From Nitrospiraceae bacterium (GTDB lineage Bacteria > Nitrospirota > Nitrospiria > Nitrospirales > Nitrospiraceae): DNA of 64,000 bases. A program made the translations under genes and the position numbers. The DNA lies in assembly GCA_035623075.1 (NCBI GenBank), contig DASPUC010000052.1, positions 85,637 through 149,636 on the forward strand, written 5' to 3'. The notes below the pieces were generated by a model, which was given only the letters and a program-made list of their open reading frames with translations, made no database searches and had not been told where the DNA came from. Below, piece by piece: positions 18,620 to 28,122 of this stretch (position 1 is its first letter; each line of letters starts with the position of its first letter).

Positions 18620-19867
18620 TTACTCGGTCCGAGCTCCGGATTGAGAACCGCGAGGTACGATCAGCGTGCGAGCGAGGGTGAGAATATGGTCGGCAAGCTG
18701 GCGTTTAGCCATCAAGGGAAACTCGGTTGTCCGTCCGTGGCGATCGATTACGGTCACGGCGTTCTGATCGCTTCCAAAGCCTGCTCCTTCTCTTGTGACG
18801 TCATTGGCCACAATCATATCCAAGCCTTTTGCGGAGAGTTTTTGCGTCGCGTGGGCGATCAGATCCTGCGTCTCAGCAGCAAATCCGATCAACAACTGAT
18901 TCGCCCGCTGACTCGATAACATGGCAAGAATGTCTCTTGTCGGCTCCAGACGCAGTACCTGATCTCCCTGTCCCTGCTTTTTAAGTTTGTGCACGGAGGC
19001 CTCTGCAGGACGATAGTCGGCCACGGCAGCCGCCATGACGACAACAGTCGACCAGGGTAGTCTGTTGCACATCGCTTTTGTCATCTCTTCAGCAGTACGT
19101 ACCTCCACGATTTCAACACCCGCTGGGACTGGAAGGGCCGTAGGACCTGACACGAGAGTCACCTGGGCTCCTCGGATCCGAGCGGCTTCCGCTAAGGCAT
19201 AGCCCATTTTCCCGGAGGAACGATTCGAGATAAACCGTACTGGATCGATCGGCTCTTGCGTCGGGCCAGCTGAGACAAGGATCCGATGTCCTTGCCAATC
19301 ACGTTGCGGAGCAAGTGCAGATTGAATAGCTTCCAGAATGCGCACTTCGTCGGCCAATCGACCCTGACCGAATCGGCCAGAAGCCAAAGGGCCCTCTTCT
19401 GGGTCCAAGACAATTACTCCTCGAGTCCGCAGCGTCTCAACGTTCTGTGCCACGGCGCTATGATTCCACATTCCCCCATCCATTGCCGGTGCGATCAGAA
19501 GCGGGCATTGCGCGGTCAGCAGCATCGTGGAAAGCAGATCGTCCGCCAACCCTGTCGCCGCCTTGGCCAGGAAATTCGCGGTCGCTGGCGCCACGACAAC
19601 GAGATCGGCTTCTTCGGGCATCGATAAATGCTTCATCTCGTGTTGGGCTTCAAACAGATCAATTGATGCCGGCTTCCCTGAGAGCACTTCCAAGGTGAGC
19701 GGGGCGACGAATTTTGTAGCAGCATGGGTCATCACCACCCGGACATCGGCCCCTTCTTTCACGAGTGCACGCAGCAGCCCAACAGCCTTGTACGCCGCGA
19801 TGCTGCCGGTGACCCCGAGAATGATCCGTGCGCCGACTAACGTCGGTTGTCCCTGGCCCTCGTCCAC
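18620..19867 (-). CDS. coaBC: Bifunctional phosphopantothenoylcysteine decarboxylase / synthetase
   Basis: Two consecutive steps of coenzyme A synthesis. The flavoprotein CoaC half (about 1-185) has LGVTGSIAAYKA, the active His in HEMKHLSM, and PAMDGGMW, where Asp stands in place of the usual Asn of the PxMNxxMW motif. The CoaB half (about 190-400) has SAGPTQEPIDPVRFISNRSSG and MAAAVADYRP. Length 415 is normal. The gene starts 3 bp after rpoZ, an association seen in many bacteria. Confidence 0.95.
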   Translation of the reverse strand: MDEGQGQPTLVGARIILGVTGSIAAYKAVGLLRALVKEGADVRVVMTHAATKFVAPLTLEVLSGKPASIDLFEAQHEMKHLSMPEEADLVVVAPATANFLAKAATGLADDLLSTMLLTAQCPLLIAPAMDGGMWNHSAVAQNVETLRTRGVIVLDPEEGPLASGRFGQGRLADEVRILEAIQSALAPQRDWQGHRILVSAGPTQEPIDPVRFISNRSSGKMGYALAEAARIRGAQVTLVSGPTALPVPAGVEIVEVRTAEEMTKAMCNRLPWSTVVVMAAAVADYRPAEASVHKLKKQGQGDQVLRLEPTRDILAMLSSQRANQLLIGFAAETQDLIAHATQKLSAKGLDMIVANDVTREGAGFGSDQNAVTVIDRHGRTTEFPLMAKRQLADHILTLARTLIVPRGSQSGARTE

Positions 19868-19870
19868 CTC

Positions 19871-20230
19871 TTACTCCTCACTTTCGACTCCGGTCGGTTT
19901 CGCCGTGTCGTCGACATAATTACTGAGTTCCTTCTTGATTTCGCGAGCGTCATCGCCGCTCATCATCGCGATCCGTTCCGTTTCCCCTTCTTTGCCGCGC
20001 TTGGCCTCCTTCATGGCTTCACGTGCTTCTTTCCCTACGAGATATTTGGTTTCGCCTCGCAGAACCTCGTCGAGGCCGATCGTGGTTTCCTTCGTGAAGC
20101 GGGAAGTCCCGTGAGACCGTGATCCCTGCAGGAGATGCTTAGCACGTTGGGCTGCCACCAGCACCAGCCGGTGACGCGAATCGAACTGATCCGTCGTATA
20201 CTGCGGGAGAAGACTTAACATATCGGCCAT
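19871..20230 (-). CDS. rpoZ: RNA polymerase omega subunit
   Basis: Small subunit that helps assemble RNA polymerase around beta-prime. The 119 residues contain the omega signature (SRHRLVLVAAQRAKHLLQGS, TIGLDEVLRGETKY) followed by an acidic/basic C-terminal extension. The neighbours gmk upstream and coaBC downstream give the well-known gmk-rpoZ-coaBC order. AAAGGAG lies upstream of the ATG. Confidence 0.92.
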   Translation of the reverse strand: MADMLSLLPQYTTDQFDSRHRLVLVAAQRAKHLLQGSRSHGTSRFTKETTIGLDEVLRGETKYLVGKEAREAMKEAKRGKEGETERIAMMSGDDAREIKKELSNYVDDTAKPTGVESEE

Positions 20231-20253
20231 GGGTAACTTACTCCTTTATACGG

Positions 20254-20964
20254 TTAAGGGAGATCTTTACGATCCCCCGGTTTGGGTTCATCTTCCAGAA
20301 TAAAATTCTTTTCAAGCCAGGCCATGTTCAGCTGCTTGGTTTTCAACCGTTCAGCGAGAAACACGCTTTCGAGCTCCCGCAAGGATTGGGAAAGATCCTC
20401 ATTTCGAACCACGTACGCATATTCGCGATAGCTCCAGACCTCTTCCTTCACCTTCTGAAGGCGCCGCAGAATTTCCTCGGGGCTATCGGATGCTCTGTTC
20501 TGCAAGCGAGACCGAAGTACCTGCATCGACGGCGGAAGAATAAAAATTGACACGGCATCTTCGAACTTCTTCTTCACTTGGATTGCGCCTTGCACGTCGA
20601 TTTCCAACAGCACATCGATTCCCTGCTCGAGTCGATCGGTCAAGGTCTTGCGAGGCGTGCCGTACAGATTGCCGTATACCCTGGCCCATTCGACGAATTC
20701 ATTTCGATCGACCATCTGCTGGAACTCATTTTCTCCGATGAAAAAGTACTCACGGCCGTGTTCTTCTCCCGGACGAGGTTTCCTCGTGGTATAGGAAATC
20801 GAATGCCAGAGTCCCGGGACGGTCGACGTCAACTGCTTGCAGAGTGTGGTTTTTCCTGTCCCAGAGGGGGCCGAAATAATAAAGAGAATCCCCCGCCGAT
20901 CAGCGGAATGCCGCGACGTCTCAGGCGCTGACGGGGAAGACTGTGTAGTCATAGCCGGTGTCAT
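20254..20964 (-). CDS. gmk: Guanylate kinase
   Basis: Phosphorylates GMP to GDP. The 236 residues include a 25-residue N-terminal extension, the P-loop SAPSGTGKTT (31-40), SYTTRKPRPGE, GREYFFI, EWARVYGNLYGTP and EIDVQGA. The first ATG overlaps the yicC stop as ATGA; a second ATG four codons later is possible. It precedes rpoZ by 23 bp. Confidence 0.95.
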   Translation of the reverse strand: MTPAMTTQSSPSAPETSRHSADRRGILFIISAPSGTGKTTLCKQLTSTVPGLWHSISYTTRKPRPGEEHGREYFFIGENEFQQMVDRNEFVEWARVYGNLYGTPRKTLTDRLEQGIDVLLEIDVQGAIQVKKKFEDAVSIFILPPSMQVLRSRLQNRASDSPEEILRRLQKVKEEVWSYREYAYVVRNEDLSQSLRELESVFLAERLKTKQLNMAWLEKNFILEDEPKPGDRKDLP

Positions 20965-21839
20965 TCAATGTTTTGGACTTGTTCGCGAATACGCTCGAGC
21001 TCGGTCTTCATCTGGATGACATGGGCGGCGATTTCCGTGTCGTTCGCTTTTGAGCCGATGGTGTTGACTTCCCGACCAATCTCCTGGAGCAAGAAATCGA
21101 GTGTTTTCCCAACGGGTTCCGAACGTTCCAGCGTTTGCTGAAACTGTACCATATGTGAGTCTAATCTGACCAATTCTTCCGTAATGTCGGTCCGGTCAGC
21201 GAAGATTGCCAATTCCTGGTTGAGCCGAGAAAGATCGGGCACAGTCTCACCCATAAGTTTCTCCACTCGGCTTCTCATTCGATCGAACGCCTCCTGCGCC
21301 AGCAATGGAGCTCTCGCCGAGACGCGTAGCTGATGATCCCCAATGACCCGCAGTCTTGCGAGCATGTCTTTAGCCAGAGCCTCCCCTTCCCGCGATCGCA
21401 TTGCTGTCAGGTCGTCCAACGATTCTCCTACCAAGCGCACAACCAGCTTCCCCAATTTCGGATCCTCTGGTGGCTGATCGGATACGGAGACAACATCACG
21501 GAGCCCGGCGATGAGGGCAAGATCGATGGAGCCGCTCAGCTTCAAGGATTTCTTGAGGATGCGGAGGGTATGATGGTACTGCTTTGCCAGCGGTTGGTCA
21601 AGACTGACGGTCACGGCTCTCCCCTTCCCTCCTTGCAGAGAAACGGTAAGATCGATTCGACCGCGAGTACACCGTTGTTGCACCGCTTTCTTGAAGGTCT
21701 CTTCCAGGTGATTCAATGAGCGGGGCAGCCGACAGGCTATTTCAAGAAAACGGTGGTTGACGGCCCGCATTTCCACCGCCACAGACCCATCCTGCCACGC
21801 AGTCTGTCGACGACCAAATCCGGTCATGCTGCGGATCAT
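20961..21839 (-). CDS. yicC: YicC-family endoribonuclease
   Basis: YicC proteins are endoribonucleases linked to small-RNA turnover in E. coli. The 292 residues begin with the typical MIRSMTGFGR and end with the conserved DUF1732 part (EIGREVNTIGSKANDTEI, VIQMKTELERIREQVQN). The ATG at 21837-21839 overlaps the nth stop as ATGA and has GGGGAAG upstream; the frame extends further to 21884 but without support. Location next to gmk is common in bacteria. Confidence 0.93.
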   Translation of the reverse strand: MIRSMTGFGRRQTAWQDGSVAVEMRAVNHRFLEIACRLPRSLNHLEETFKKAVQQRCTRGRIDLTVSLQGGKGRAVTVSLDQPLAKQYHHTLRILKKSLKLSGSIDLALIAGLRDVVSVSDQPPEDPKLGKLVVRLVGESLDDLTAMRSREGEALAKDMLARLRVIGDHQLRVSARAPLLAQEAFDRMRSRVEKLMGETVPDLSRLNQELAIFADRTDITEELVRLDSHMVQFQQTLERSEPVGKTLDFLLQEIGREVNTIGSKANDTEIAAHVIQMKTELERIREQVQNIE

Positions 21840-22489
21840 GGAACTTGCTTCCCCTTCCAATGGCAGAAGGAGGCAATGGAGCATTGACTACAATGAGGTT
21901 TGCGCGCCACGCAGACATACCGACCGTGCAGGAGCAGACGTTGCGATGTAGCAGTCCATTCGGATTGCGGAATGAGTTGCTGCAGATCGTGCTCAATATT
22001 CACGGGATCATCGGAACTGGTTAAACCAAGCCGATTCGAAACTCGCTTTACATGGGTATCGACAACAATTCCCGGCTTCCCGAAGGCGTTGCCCAGGATG
22101 ACATTGGCGGTTTTCCTTCCGACGCCCGGCAAGGAGGTGAGGTCTTCCATCGTTGCAGGAACTTGTCCGTGAAATCGTTCGACAACCGCCTGACCACAAG
22201 CCACGAGGTGCTTGGCTTTACTTTTGAAAAACCCGGTCGATCGGATCAATGCTTCAAGGTCCGCAAGACGTGCCTGCGCATAGTCAGAAGGCCGGCGATA
22301 ACGGCGGAAGAGATTCGGCGTCACCTGGTTGACGCGTTGATCCGTGCATTGGGCAGAAAGGATCGTCGCAACCAACAACTCCCACGGCGTGCGATGGTCG
22401 AGTTCGACCTTTACCGTCGGGAGGGACCGCCGGAGTGCTTCGAGAATCCGGCCTATGCGAGACTGAATACGAACGGCGGATGCCCTCAT
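21836..22489 (-). CDS. nth: Endonuclease III
   Basis: DNA glycosylase/AP lyase for oxidised pyrimidines. From this ATG it is 217 residues. The helix-hairpin-helix LPGVGRKTANVIL (120-132) holds the catalytic Lys126; the catalytic Asp144 lies in VDTHV. The 4Fe-4S cluster loop is complete: C193-X6-C200-X2-C203-X5-C209. A GTG at 22496-22498 is an alternative start without a better ribosome binding site. It follows hflX by a short gap and overlaps yicC. Confidence 0.95.
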   Translation of the reverse strand: MRASAVRIQSRIGRILEALRRSLPTVKVELDHRTPWELLVATILSAQCTDQRVNQVTPNLFRRYRRPSDYAQARLADLEALIRSTGFFKSKAKHLVACGQAVVERFHGQVPATMEDLTSLPGVGRKTANVILGNAFGKPGIVVDTHVKRVSNRLGLTSSDDPVNIEHDLQQLIPQSEWTATSQRLLLHGRYVCVARKPHCSQCSIASFCHWKGKQVP

Positions 22490-22522
22490 CGAGATCACCG
22501 GTGGAGCTGGAATGTGCAGCAG

Positions 22523-24214
22523 TTAGGCGTGAGAAGCAATGGCGCTACCCTCTTCGGACTGCTGGGCAGAGACTGGGGAGATGTTCGACCCCAATCTCTC
22601 CAGCGCTTGTTCCAGATAGTGGATGAGCGGGTGAAGGGTCTCCGGTTGAAGGGCTGAGATTCCAATCGCACGATACCGACGGCAGAGAAACTGCGCATGA
22701 TCGCCCGGGATGCGGTCGCATTTGTTGAAGGCTAGCACCTGAGGAACTTGCTCGAGGTTCAAATCCTGCAGAACCGCTTCGACGGCGACGATTTGGCTCT
22801 CGAGGTCGGCAGCGCTGGCGTCGACGACATGGAGGAGTATATCGGCCTCTCGCAACTCTTCCAATGTCGTCCGAAAGGCACCGAGCAGGTCTTTGGGAAG
22901 GTCGCGGATAAATCCGACCGTGTCGGTGATGATCACCTCCTGATCATGCGGGAATCGTAAGCGTCGGCTCGTCGTATCCAACGTTTCAAAGACCCGGTCA
23001 TCTGCCGCGACCTGGCTCTTCGTCAACGCGTTCAGTAAGGTTGACTTGCCAGCGTTCGTGTATCCGACAATCGAAACGACCGGCATCCCGTGCCGAGCAC
23101 GACGCGCACGCCGCTGGTTCTGATGGCGAGCAAACATCGTCAGGTCGCGCTCAAGGTGGCTGATGCGCTCTCTGATTCGGCGGCGATCAGTTTCTAGCTT
23201 TGTCTCTCCCGGACCTCTCGTGCCGATACCGCCTCCAAGTCGAGACAGACTCGATCCATGCCCGGAAAGACGTGGTAGCAAATAGCGAAGTTGGGCGAGT
23301 TCCACTTGGACCTTCCCTTCGCGACTGTGTGCGCGCCTTGCGAAAATATCGAGAATCAATTGAGTACGGTCTATGACTTTGACGTCGGTGAATTCTGCAA
23401 TTGCCCTTGCCTGGGCCGGAGCGAGGTCTTGATCGAAAATCAACAGATCGGCCCCCTTCTGCAGCGCTAGCATGAGAACATCTTTGAGTTTTCCGCTGCC
23501 AACGAGAAAGCGCTGATGACCGGCTTGGGTTCGCTGAACAATTCGATCGACTACCGAAATGTCTGCGGACGTTGCCAACTCAGCGAGTTCAGTCAGTCGA
23601 TCATCTTGAGTCGATCGGCTGTGGGGAGAAGCGCTGATGAGAATGGCGGTTTCCTGGTGACCTGACACATCATGTTGTGTGCTCTGCCGCTGAAACTCCG
23701 ATTCAAGCTCCAGCATGAAGGATTGGAACTCAATCGGACAATGATGAACCAGCATGGGGCTCAACACCTTGAGGAGTTGCCCCTGGGGGTTGGGAGGCAG
23801 TAAATGGGCGAGAGAGAGCGATCCCGGCTCGCCCTCTGGAGTGACCGCCAAGGCACCGATCACGTCAAATCGGAGTAAGGCCAGCATCGTGATGTCTTCT
23901 TGGCTCAGGGGTTGGCCGTGGAGCTGAGTTCGAATGAGTCGGAGCCCTCGCAAAGAGCGGGAGCTCGCTCGATATTTGGCCAAAGTCGCAGGGCTAGGAC
24001 CTGCGTCGGCTCCTACCAACACATCCTGGATGGTTCCGCGACGGGCGATCACCAATCCGATCGGTCGACGCAGATCATGACTCAGCTGAGCGAGAAGTTT
24101 GGCAATTTCCGGCGAGAGAACTTGGTCAACGGGGACACGCCGTCGATAGAGGCGATCCAGTGCGGTGAGCTGGGCGCTTCGGAGGCCTGCGACGTGTCCA
24201 TGAACTTGTGGAAT
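22523..24214 (-). CDS. hflX: GTPase HflX, likely starting at ATT
   Basis: Ribosome-associated GTPase that splits stalled ribosomes. The G motifs are clear (GYTNAGKST, DTVGFI, NKCD) after the Gly-rich segment GIGTRGPGETKLE. The first conventional start in frame, a TTG at 24053-24055, would cut off the conserved N-terminus. The frame continues upstream with family-typical sequence (GLRSAQLTALDRLYRRRVP) to an in-frame stop, and no ATG, GTG or TTG occurs in it. The only plausible initiator is ATT at 24212-24214, eight bases after AAGGGG and 23 bp after the tsaD stop. This gives 563 residues. Confidence 0.88.
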   Translation of the reverse strand: MPQVHGHVAGLRSAQLTALDRLYRRRVPVDQVLSPEIAKLLAQLSHDLRRPIGLVIARRGTIQDVLVGADAGPSPATLAKYRASSRSLRGLRLIRTQLHGQPLSQEDITMLALLRFDVIGALAVTPEGEPGSLSLAHLLPPNPQGQLLKVLSPMLVHHCPIEFQSFMLELESEFQRQSTQHDVSGHQETAILISASPHSRSTQDDRLTELAELATSADISVVDRIVQRTQAGHQRFLVGSGKLKDVLMLALQKGADLLIFDQDLAPAQARAIAEFTDVKVIDRTQLILDIFARRAHSREGKVQVELAQLRYLLPRLSGHGSSLSRLGGGIGTRGPGETKLETDRRRIRERISHLERDLTMFARHQNQRRARRARHGMPVVSIVGYTNAGKSTLLNALTKSQVAADDRVFETLDTTSRRLRFPHDQEVIITDTVGFIRDLPKDLLGAFRTTLEELREADILLHVVDASAADLESQIVAVEAVLQDLNLEQVPQVLAFNKCDRIPGDHAQFLCRRYRAIGISALQPETLHPLIHYLEQALERLGSNISPVSAQQSEEGSAIASHA

Positions 24215-24237
24215 CGGTCAATCCCCTTATTTACTAC

Positions 24238-25296
24238 CTAAGTGGTTAAAGCGTGCACCGCCAGGCATGCGTTGGCTTCCATGTCGAGTGCAGCACGTTT
24301 CCCCCTGAGTAAGGCCTGCCGACCTGCGGCAGCAATCATGGCGGCGTTATCCGTACAATAGGACAACGGGGGCAGGCTCAGACGGATGCCACTTGTGCTG
24401 GCCCGACGCTGGAGGAGCGAGCGCAACCTCGTATTGGCAGAGACGCCTCCGACAACCGCGAGAGCCGCTACCCCGTATGCCTTGACCGCAGCAAACGCCT
24501 TGTCGACGAGCACAGTGACAATAGCCTCCTGGTAACCGGCCGCTAGGTCGGGAGCTTGAGCATCGCGCTGGCTCTGGTCCATCTGTTGAAGTTTATAGAG
24601 AAGCGCCGTTTTGAGACCACTGAAACTAAAATCCAAACTCTCCTTCCTCAAATACGAGCGGGGAAACAGAATTGCCGTAGCACTGCCGCTTTGTGCAAGG
24701 CGATCAATTGCCGGCCCCCCGGGGTATTCGAGTCCGAGCATTTGAGCGCCCTTGTCGAACGCTTCCCCGGCCGCATCGTCTCTGGTACATCCCAAGAGCG
24801 GGCAACCGCCATCAAGCTGCATCAGATACAGGTGTGAATGGCCTCCGGATACGACCAACACCACGCACGGGACCGGAAATGTTGGTTCTTGCAGCCAGGC
24901 AGAGGAAATATGCCCTTCCAAGTGACTGACTCCGACCATCGGAACGTTCAAGGCATACGAGAGTGCTTTGGCATAGTTTACTCCGACGATGAGGGATCCC
25001 GCGAGTCCCGGTCCTTGAGTCACGGCTAGCCCCGTTAAGTCCGACCATTGGACCCCCGCTTCCCGCATCGCTTGACTGGCGACACCCTCGATGGTCTCGA
25101 TGTGGGTCCGAGACGAGAGCTCAGGGACTACGCCGCCGAACGGTTGGTGAACGGCGTGTTGGGAACTGATGACATTGGAAACAACCGCTCCATCGGCGTT
25201 CAGGACCGCGGCGGATGTTTCGTCACACGACGTCTCCAGCCCAAGTAGCGGCCCCGGTGTCCATACCGCCGTTGGCTCTGAGTTTGATCCAATCAT
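24238..25296 (-). CDS. tsaD: tRNA N6-adenosine threonylcarbamoyltransferase
   Basis: Final enzyme for the t6A modification of tRNAs decoding ANN codons. From the ATG at 25294-25296 it has 352 residues, beginning LGLETSCDETSAAV and carrying the metal-binding HLEGH (His125, His129), VVSGGHSHLYL and the GGVSANTRLR loop. The frame is open up to 25383, but that part passes through a terminator hairpin, so the shorter form is preferred. No strong ribosome binding site is visible. It heads the long minus-strand series hflX-nth-yicC-gmk-rpoZ-coaBC. Confidence 0.95.
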   Translation of the reverse strand: MIGSNSEPTAVWTPGPLLGLETSCDETSAAVLNADGAVVSNVISSQHAVHQPFGGVVPELSSRTHIETIEGVASQAMREAGVQWSDLTGLAVTQGPGLAGSLIVGVNYAKALSYALNVPMVGVSHLEGHISSAWLQEPTFPVPCVVLVVSGGHSHLYLMQLDGGCPLLGCTRDDAAGEAFDKGAQMLGLEYPGGPAIDRLAQSGSATAILFPRSYLRKESLDFSFSGLKTALLYKLQQMDQSQRDAQAPDLAAGYQEAIVTVLVDKAFAAVKAYGVAALAVVGGVSANTRLRSLLQRRASTSGIRLSLPPLSYCTDNAAMIAAAGRQALLRGKRAALDMEANACLAVHALTT

Positions 25297-25349
25297 AAAC
25301 TTGTATGATGTCTCTAAGGAACGCCTCACGCCAATCGGCATCTCATGGG

Positions 25350-25391
25350 GCAAAAACAGTACGACCCCTGCGGTCCTGACCACAGGGGTCG
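25350..25391 (-). terminator. Rho-independent terminator after clpC
   Basis: CGACCCCTG (25362-25370) pairs with CAGGGGTCG (25383-25391); inside, GGTC pairs with GACC around a two-base loop, with one mismatch between the two blocks. Read leftward, a TTTTTG run follows five bases after the stem. It lies 48 bp past the clpC stop and before tsaD, separating the two transcripts. Confidence 0.7.
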
Positions 25392-25439
25392 CATCAAGTA
25401 TCGATGCCGCGCTGGCGAGAATGATTCACAGGCAGTTAT

Positions 25440-27866
25440 TTACACACCTGCCAGCGTTTCCTGCTCAATGAACGTCGGAGCACCATCGCGCAGGACCACC
25501 TTTATTTTCCGGCTGTCCTTGAACCGGCCTTTGATTAGCTCTTCCGACAAAGGATCTCCGATCGCGCGTTGAATAGTTCTGCGCATCGGGCGAGCTCCGT
25601 ACAGCGGTTCATAGCCTTCTTTAATGAGCCACTGTTTCACTTCGTCGTCGATTTCGATCTCGACACCCTTTTCCAACAGTCGGAGATTCAGCTCTCTGAG
25701 CAGGATATCGAGAATGCTGTTAAGGTGTTCCTTGTCAAGCTGGTGGAACACCACAATTTCGTCGATCCGGTTCAAGAACTCCGGGCTGAACGAGCGGCGT
25801 AATTCGCCCAAGACCTCTTCCTTCTTGCGGCGATCCTGTTCGATCTCCGTACTCTGGAACCCGAGGGACACGCCCTTCTGGATCAACTTTGTTCCGATGT
25901 TTGAGGTCATGATGACTACGGTGTTCTTGAAGTCGACCTTCCGTCCCAAGCTGTCCGTTAGAACCCCGTCATCTAGGACCTGCAACAGAATGTTGAACAC
26001 ATCCGGATGGGCCTTTTCAATTTCGTCAAAGAGGACGACCGAATACGGGCGACGGCGCACCCGTTCCGTCAACTGGCCGCCTTCCTCATACCCGACATAG
26101 CCAGGAGGGGCTCCGAAGAGCCGTGAACTGGTGAACTTCTCCTGGTATTCGGACATATCGATCCGAATCAGGGCATCCTCGCTGTTAAAAAGGAATTCGG
26201 CCAATGTTCTCGCAAGCTCGGTCTTTCCCACACCGGTCGGGCCAAGGAAAATAAACGAGCCAATCGGCTTTCGTGCCTCCTTCAAACCGGCTCGCGACCG
26301 CCGAATGGCACGCGCCACTGCAGAGATGGCTTCGTTTTGGCCGACTACTCGTTTGTGGAGAAATTCCTCCATGCGGAGCAGCTTGTTCGATTCCTCTTCC
26401 TCCAGCTTGAAGAGCGGGATGCCGGTCATCTTGGAGACGACATAGGCTACGTCTTCCTTGCCGATCGTCGGCTTCTGCTTCTCCTGATTTTTCTTCCATT
26501 CACGTTTGGATTCGTCTAGAAGCTTGCGCAACCGCTCTTCTTCTTCCCTGTGGCGCACGGCTTCCTCGAAATTCTGCATCGAGATCGCCATTTCCTTGTC
26601 ACGCGAGACTTTCTTCAGTTCCTGTTCCATTGCCTTGAGCTCAGACGGCAGCGCGTAAGTTTGAAGCTTGGCTCGTGACCCCGTCTCGTCGATCAGGTCA
26701 ATGGCCTTGTCCGGCAAGAACCGATCGGTGATATATCGATCGGATAGTTTGACCGCTTCGACGATGGCGTCCTCCGTAATTTCGACACCATGGTGCTCTT
26801 CATACCGATCCCGCAGACCTTGGATGATCCGCACCGTTTCATCGATGCTCGGCGGCTGTACATAAATCGGTTGGAACCGGCGCTTGAGCGCACCGTCCTT
26901 CTCGATGTGTTTCCGATACTCATCAAGCGTCGTGGCCCCGATGCATTGGATTTCGCCGCGGGACAACGCCGGCTTGAGCATGTTCGAGGCGTCGATCGAC
27001 CCCTCCGCTGCCCCGGCACCCACAAGGGTATGAAGTTCGTCGATAAAGATGATGATATTGCCGGCCTGCACAATCTCCTTCATCACGACCTTCAGACGTT
27101 CTTCGAATTGCCCTCGATACTTCGTCCCGGCTACTAACGAGCCGAGATCGAGCGCGATCACCCGACGCGACAAGAGATTGTCCGGAACTTCAGACATGAC
27201 AATCCGCTGGGCCAGTCCTTCCACGATGGCGGTCTTTCCGACACCCGATTCGCCGATCAGCACCGGATTGTTCTTGGAACGACGGCTGAGAATCTGCAGG
27301 ACGCGTTCGATTTCATCCGCTCGGCCGATGACCGGATCTAATTGGCCTTCCTGGGCGAGCTGAGTCAGATCCCGGCCGAATTCGTCGAGCGCCGGAGTAT
27401 TGCTTTTCCGGTCCCGTTCCCGGGGAGCCGACTTGCGGAGGAACGTGACCGTTAGCTGGCGCGCCGTTAAAAGATTGGCACCCAAGCTTCTGAGAATCTT
27501 GCCGCCGATTCCTTCTTCTTCCCGCAGAAGCCCGAGCAGCAGATGTTCACTCCCGATGTGGTTATGGCCCAACAGGCGTGCTTCTTCAACTCCGTATTCG
27601 ATGACTTTCTTGACACGGGGGCTGAACGGAATCTCTCCGAACGTCATAGTCGTCCCCCCGCCCGGAAGGTTCCGTTCGATTTCGAGTCTGATCTGCTCGG
27701 TCGATAACCCCATCTTCTTCAGAATCATCAGAGCGATTCCGTCGGATTCACGCAAAATGGCCAAGACAAGATGCTCGGTCCCCAGATAGTCATTCTGGTG
27801 ACGCTCGGCCTCTTCCCGTGCGAGGATGATGATCTTCCGGCCCTTGTCCGTGAATCGTTCGAACAT
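25440..27866 (-). CDS. clpC: ATP-dependent Clp protease ATP-binding subunit ClpC
   Basis: AAA+ unfoldase that feeds proteins to ClpP. The 808 residues show two Clp_N repeats (about 1-145), AAA-1 with [13 protein letters not shown], a middle coiled coil with a UVR motif ([17 protein letters not shown]), AAA-2 with [13 protein letters not shown] and the C-terminal D2-small domain. Length and the UVR motif point to ClpC and not ClpB or ClpA. AAAAGGAGG precedes the ATG, and a near-consensus promoter lies upstream. No clpP, mcsA or ctsR is adjacent. Confidence 0.96.
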   Translation of the reverse strand: MFERFTDKGRKIIILAREEAERHQNDYLGTEHLVLAILRESDGIALMILKKMGLSTEQIRLEIERNLPGGGTTMTFGEIPFSPRVKKVIEYGVEEARLLGHNHIGSEHLLLGLLREEEGIGGKILRSLGANLLTARQLTVTFLRKSAPRERDRKSNTPALDEFGRDLTQLAQEGQLDPVIGRADEIERVLQILSRRSKNNPVLIGESGVGKTAIVEGLAQRIVMSEVPDNLLSRRVIALDLGSLVAGTKYRGQFEERLKVVMKEIVQAGNIIIFIDELHTLVGAGAAEGSIDASNMLKPALSRGEIQCIGATTLDEYRKHIEKDGALKRRFQPIYVQPPSIDETVRIIQGLRDRYEEHHGVEITEDAIVEAVKLSDRYITDRFLPDKAIDLIDETGSRAKLQTYALPSELKAMEQELKKVSRDKEMAISMQNFEEAVRHREEEERLRKLLDESKREWKKNQEKQKPTIGKEDVAYVVSKMTGIPLFKLEEEESNKLLRMEEFLHKRVVGQNEAISAVARAIRRSRAGLKEARKPIGSFIFLGPTGVGKTELARTLAEFLFNSEDALIRIDMSEYQEKFTSSRLFGAPPGYVGYEEGGQLTERVRRRPYSVVLFDEIEKAHPDVFNILLQVLDDGVLTDSLGRKVDFKNTVVIMTSNIGTKLIQKGVSLGFQSTEIEQDRRKKEEVLGELRRSFSPEFLNRIDEIVVFHQLDKEHLNSILDILLRELNLRLLEKGVEIEIDDEVKQWLIKEGYEPLYGARPMRRTIQRAIGDPLSEELIKGRFKDSRKIKVVLRDGAPTFIEQETLAGV

Positions 27867-27933
27867 CCTGCCTCCTTTTGATGGGGTCTACGAGCGGAAT
27901 TACGAGAGCAAACCCTTCGAAAAACTTAGCCTA

Positions 27934-27962
27934 ATTCTAACTAGGCCGCATCCCGGTGTCAA
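27934..27962 (-). promoter_or_regulatory. Strong sigma-70 promoter of clpC
   Basis: Read leftward, TTGACA (27957-27962) is followed after exactly 17 bases by TAGAAT (27934-27939). The predicted transcript starts near 27927, about 60 bases before the clpC ATG. No CIRCE or CtsR-type repeat was seen around it. Confidence 0.75.
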
Positions 27963-28122
27963 GGATACCGCCGAAATGGACTCCATGGAAAAGTTTCGTA
28001 TGACGCTGTAGACGTTCGATAAAGCAACACCCGTTCACTTCATTGACTTCAAAAGAAGGCTCCCGATAGAATCTCGCACCTCTCATCCCACAATCCATTT
28101 TGATTACGACCAGGCCTCTGCG

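Noticed and set aside
25297..25383. Longer tsaD start at 25383
   Set aside because: The extension would translate the clpC terminator hairpin and adds residues not typical of TsaD.
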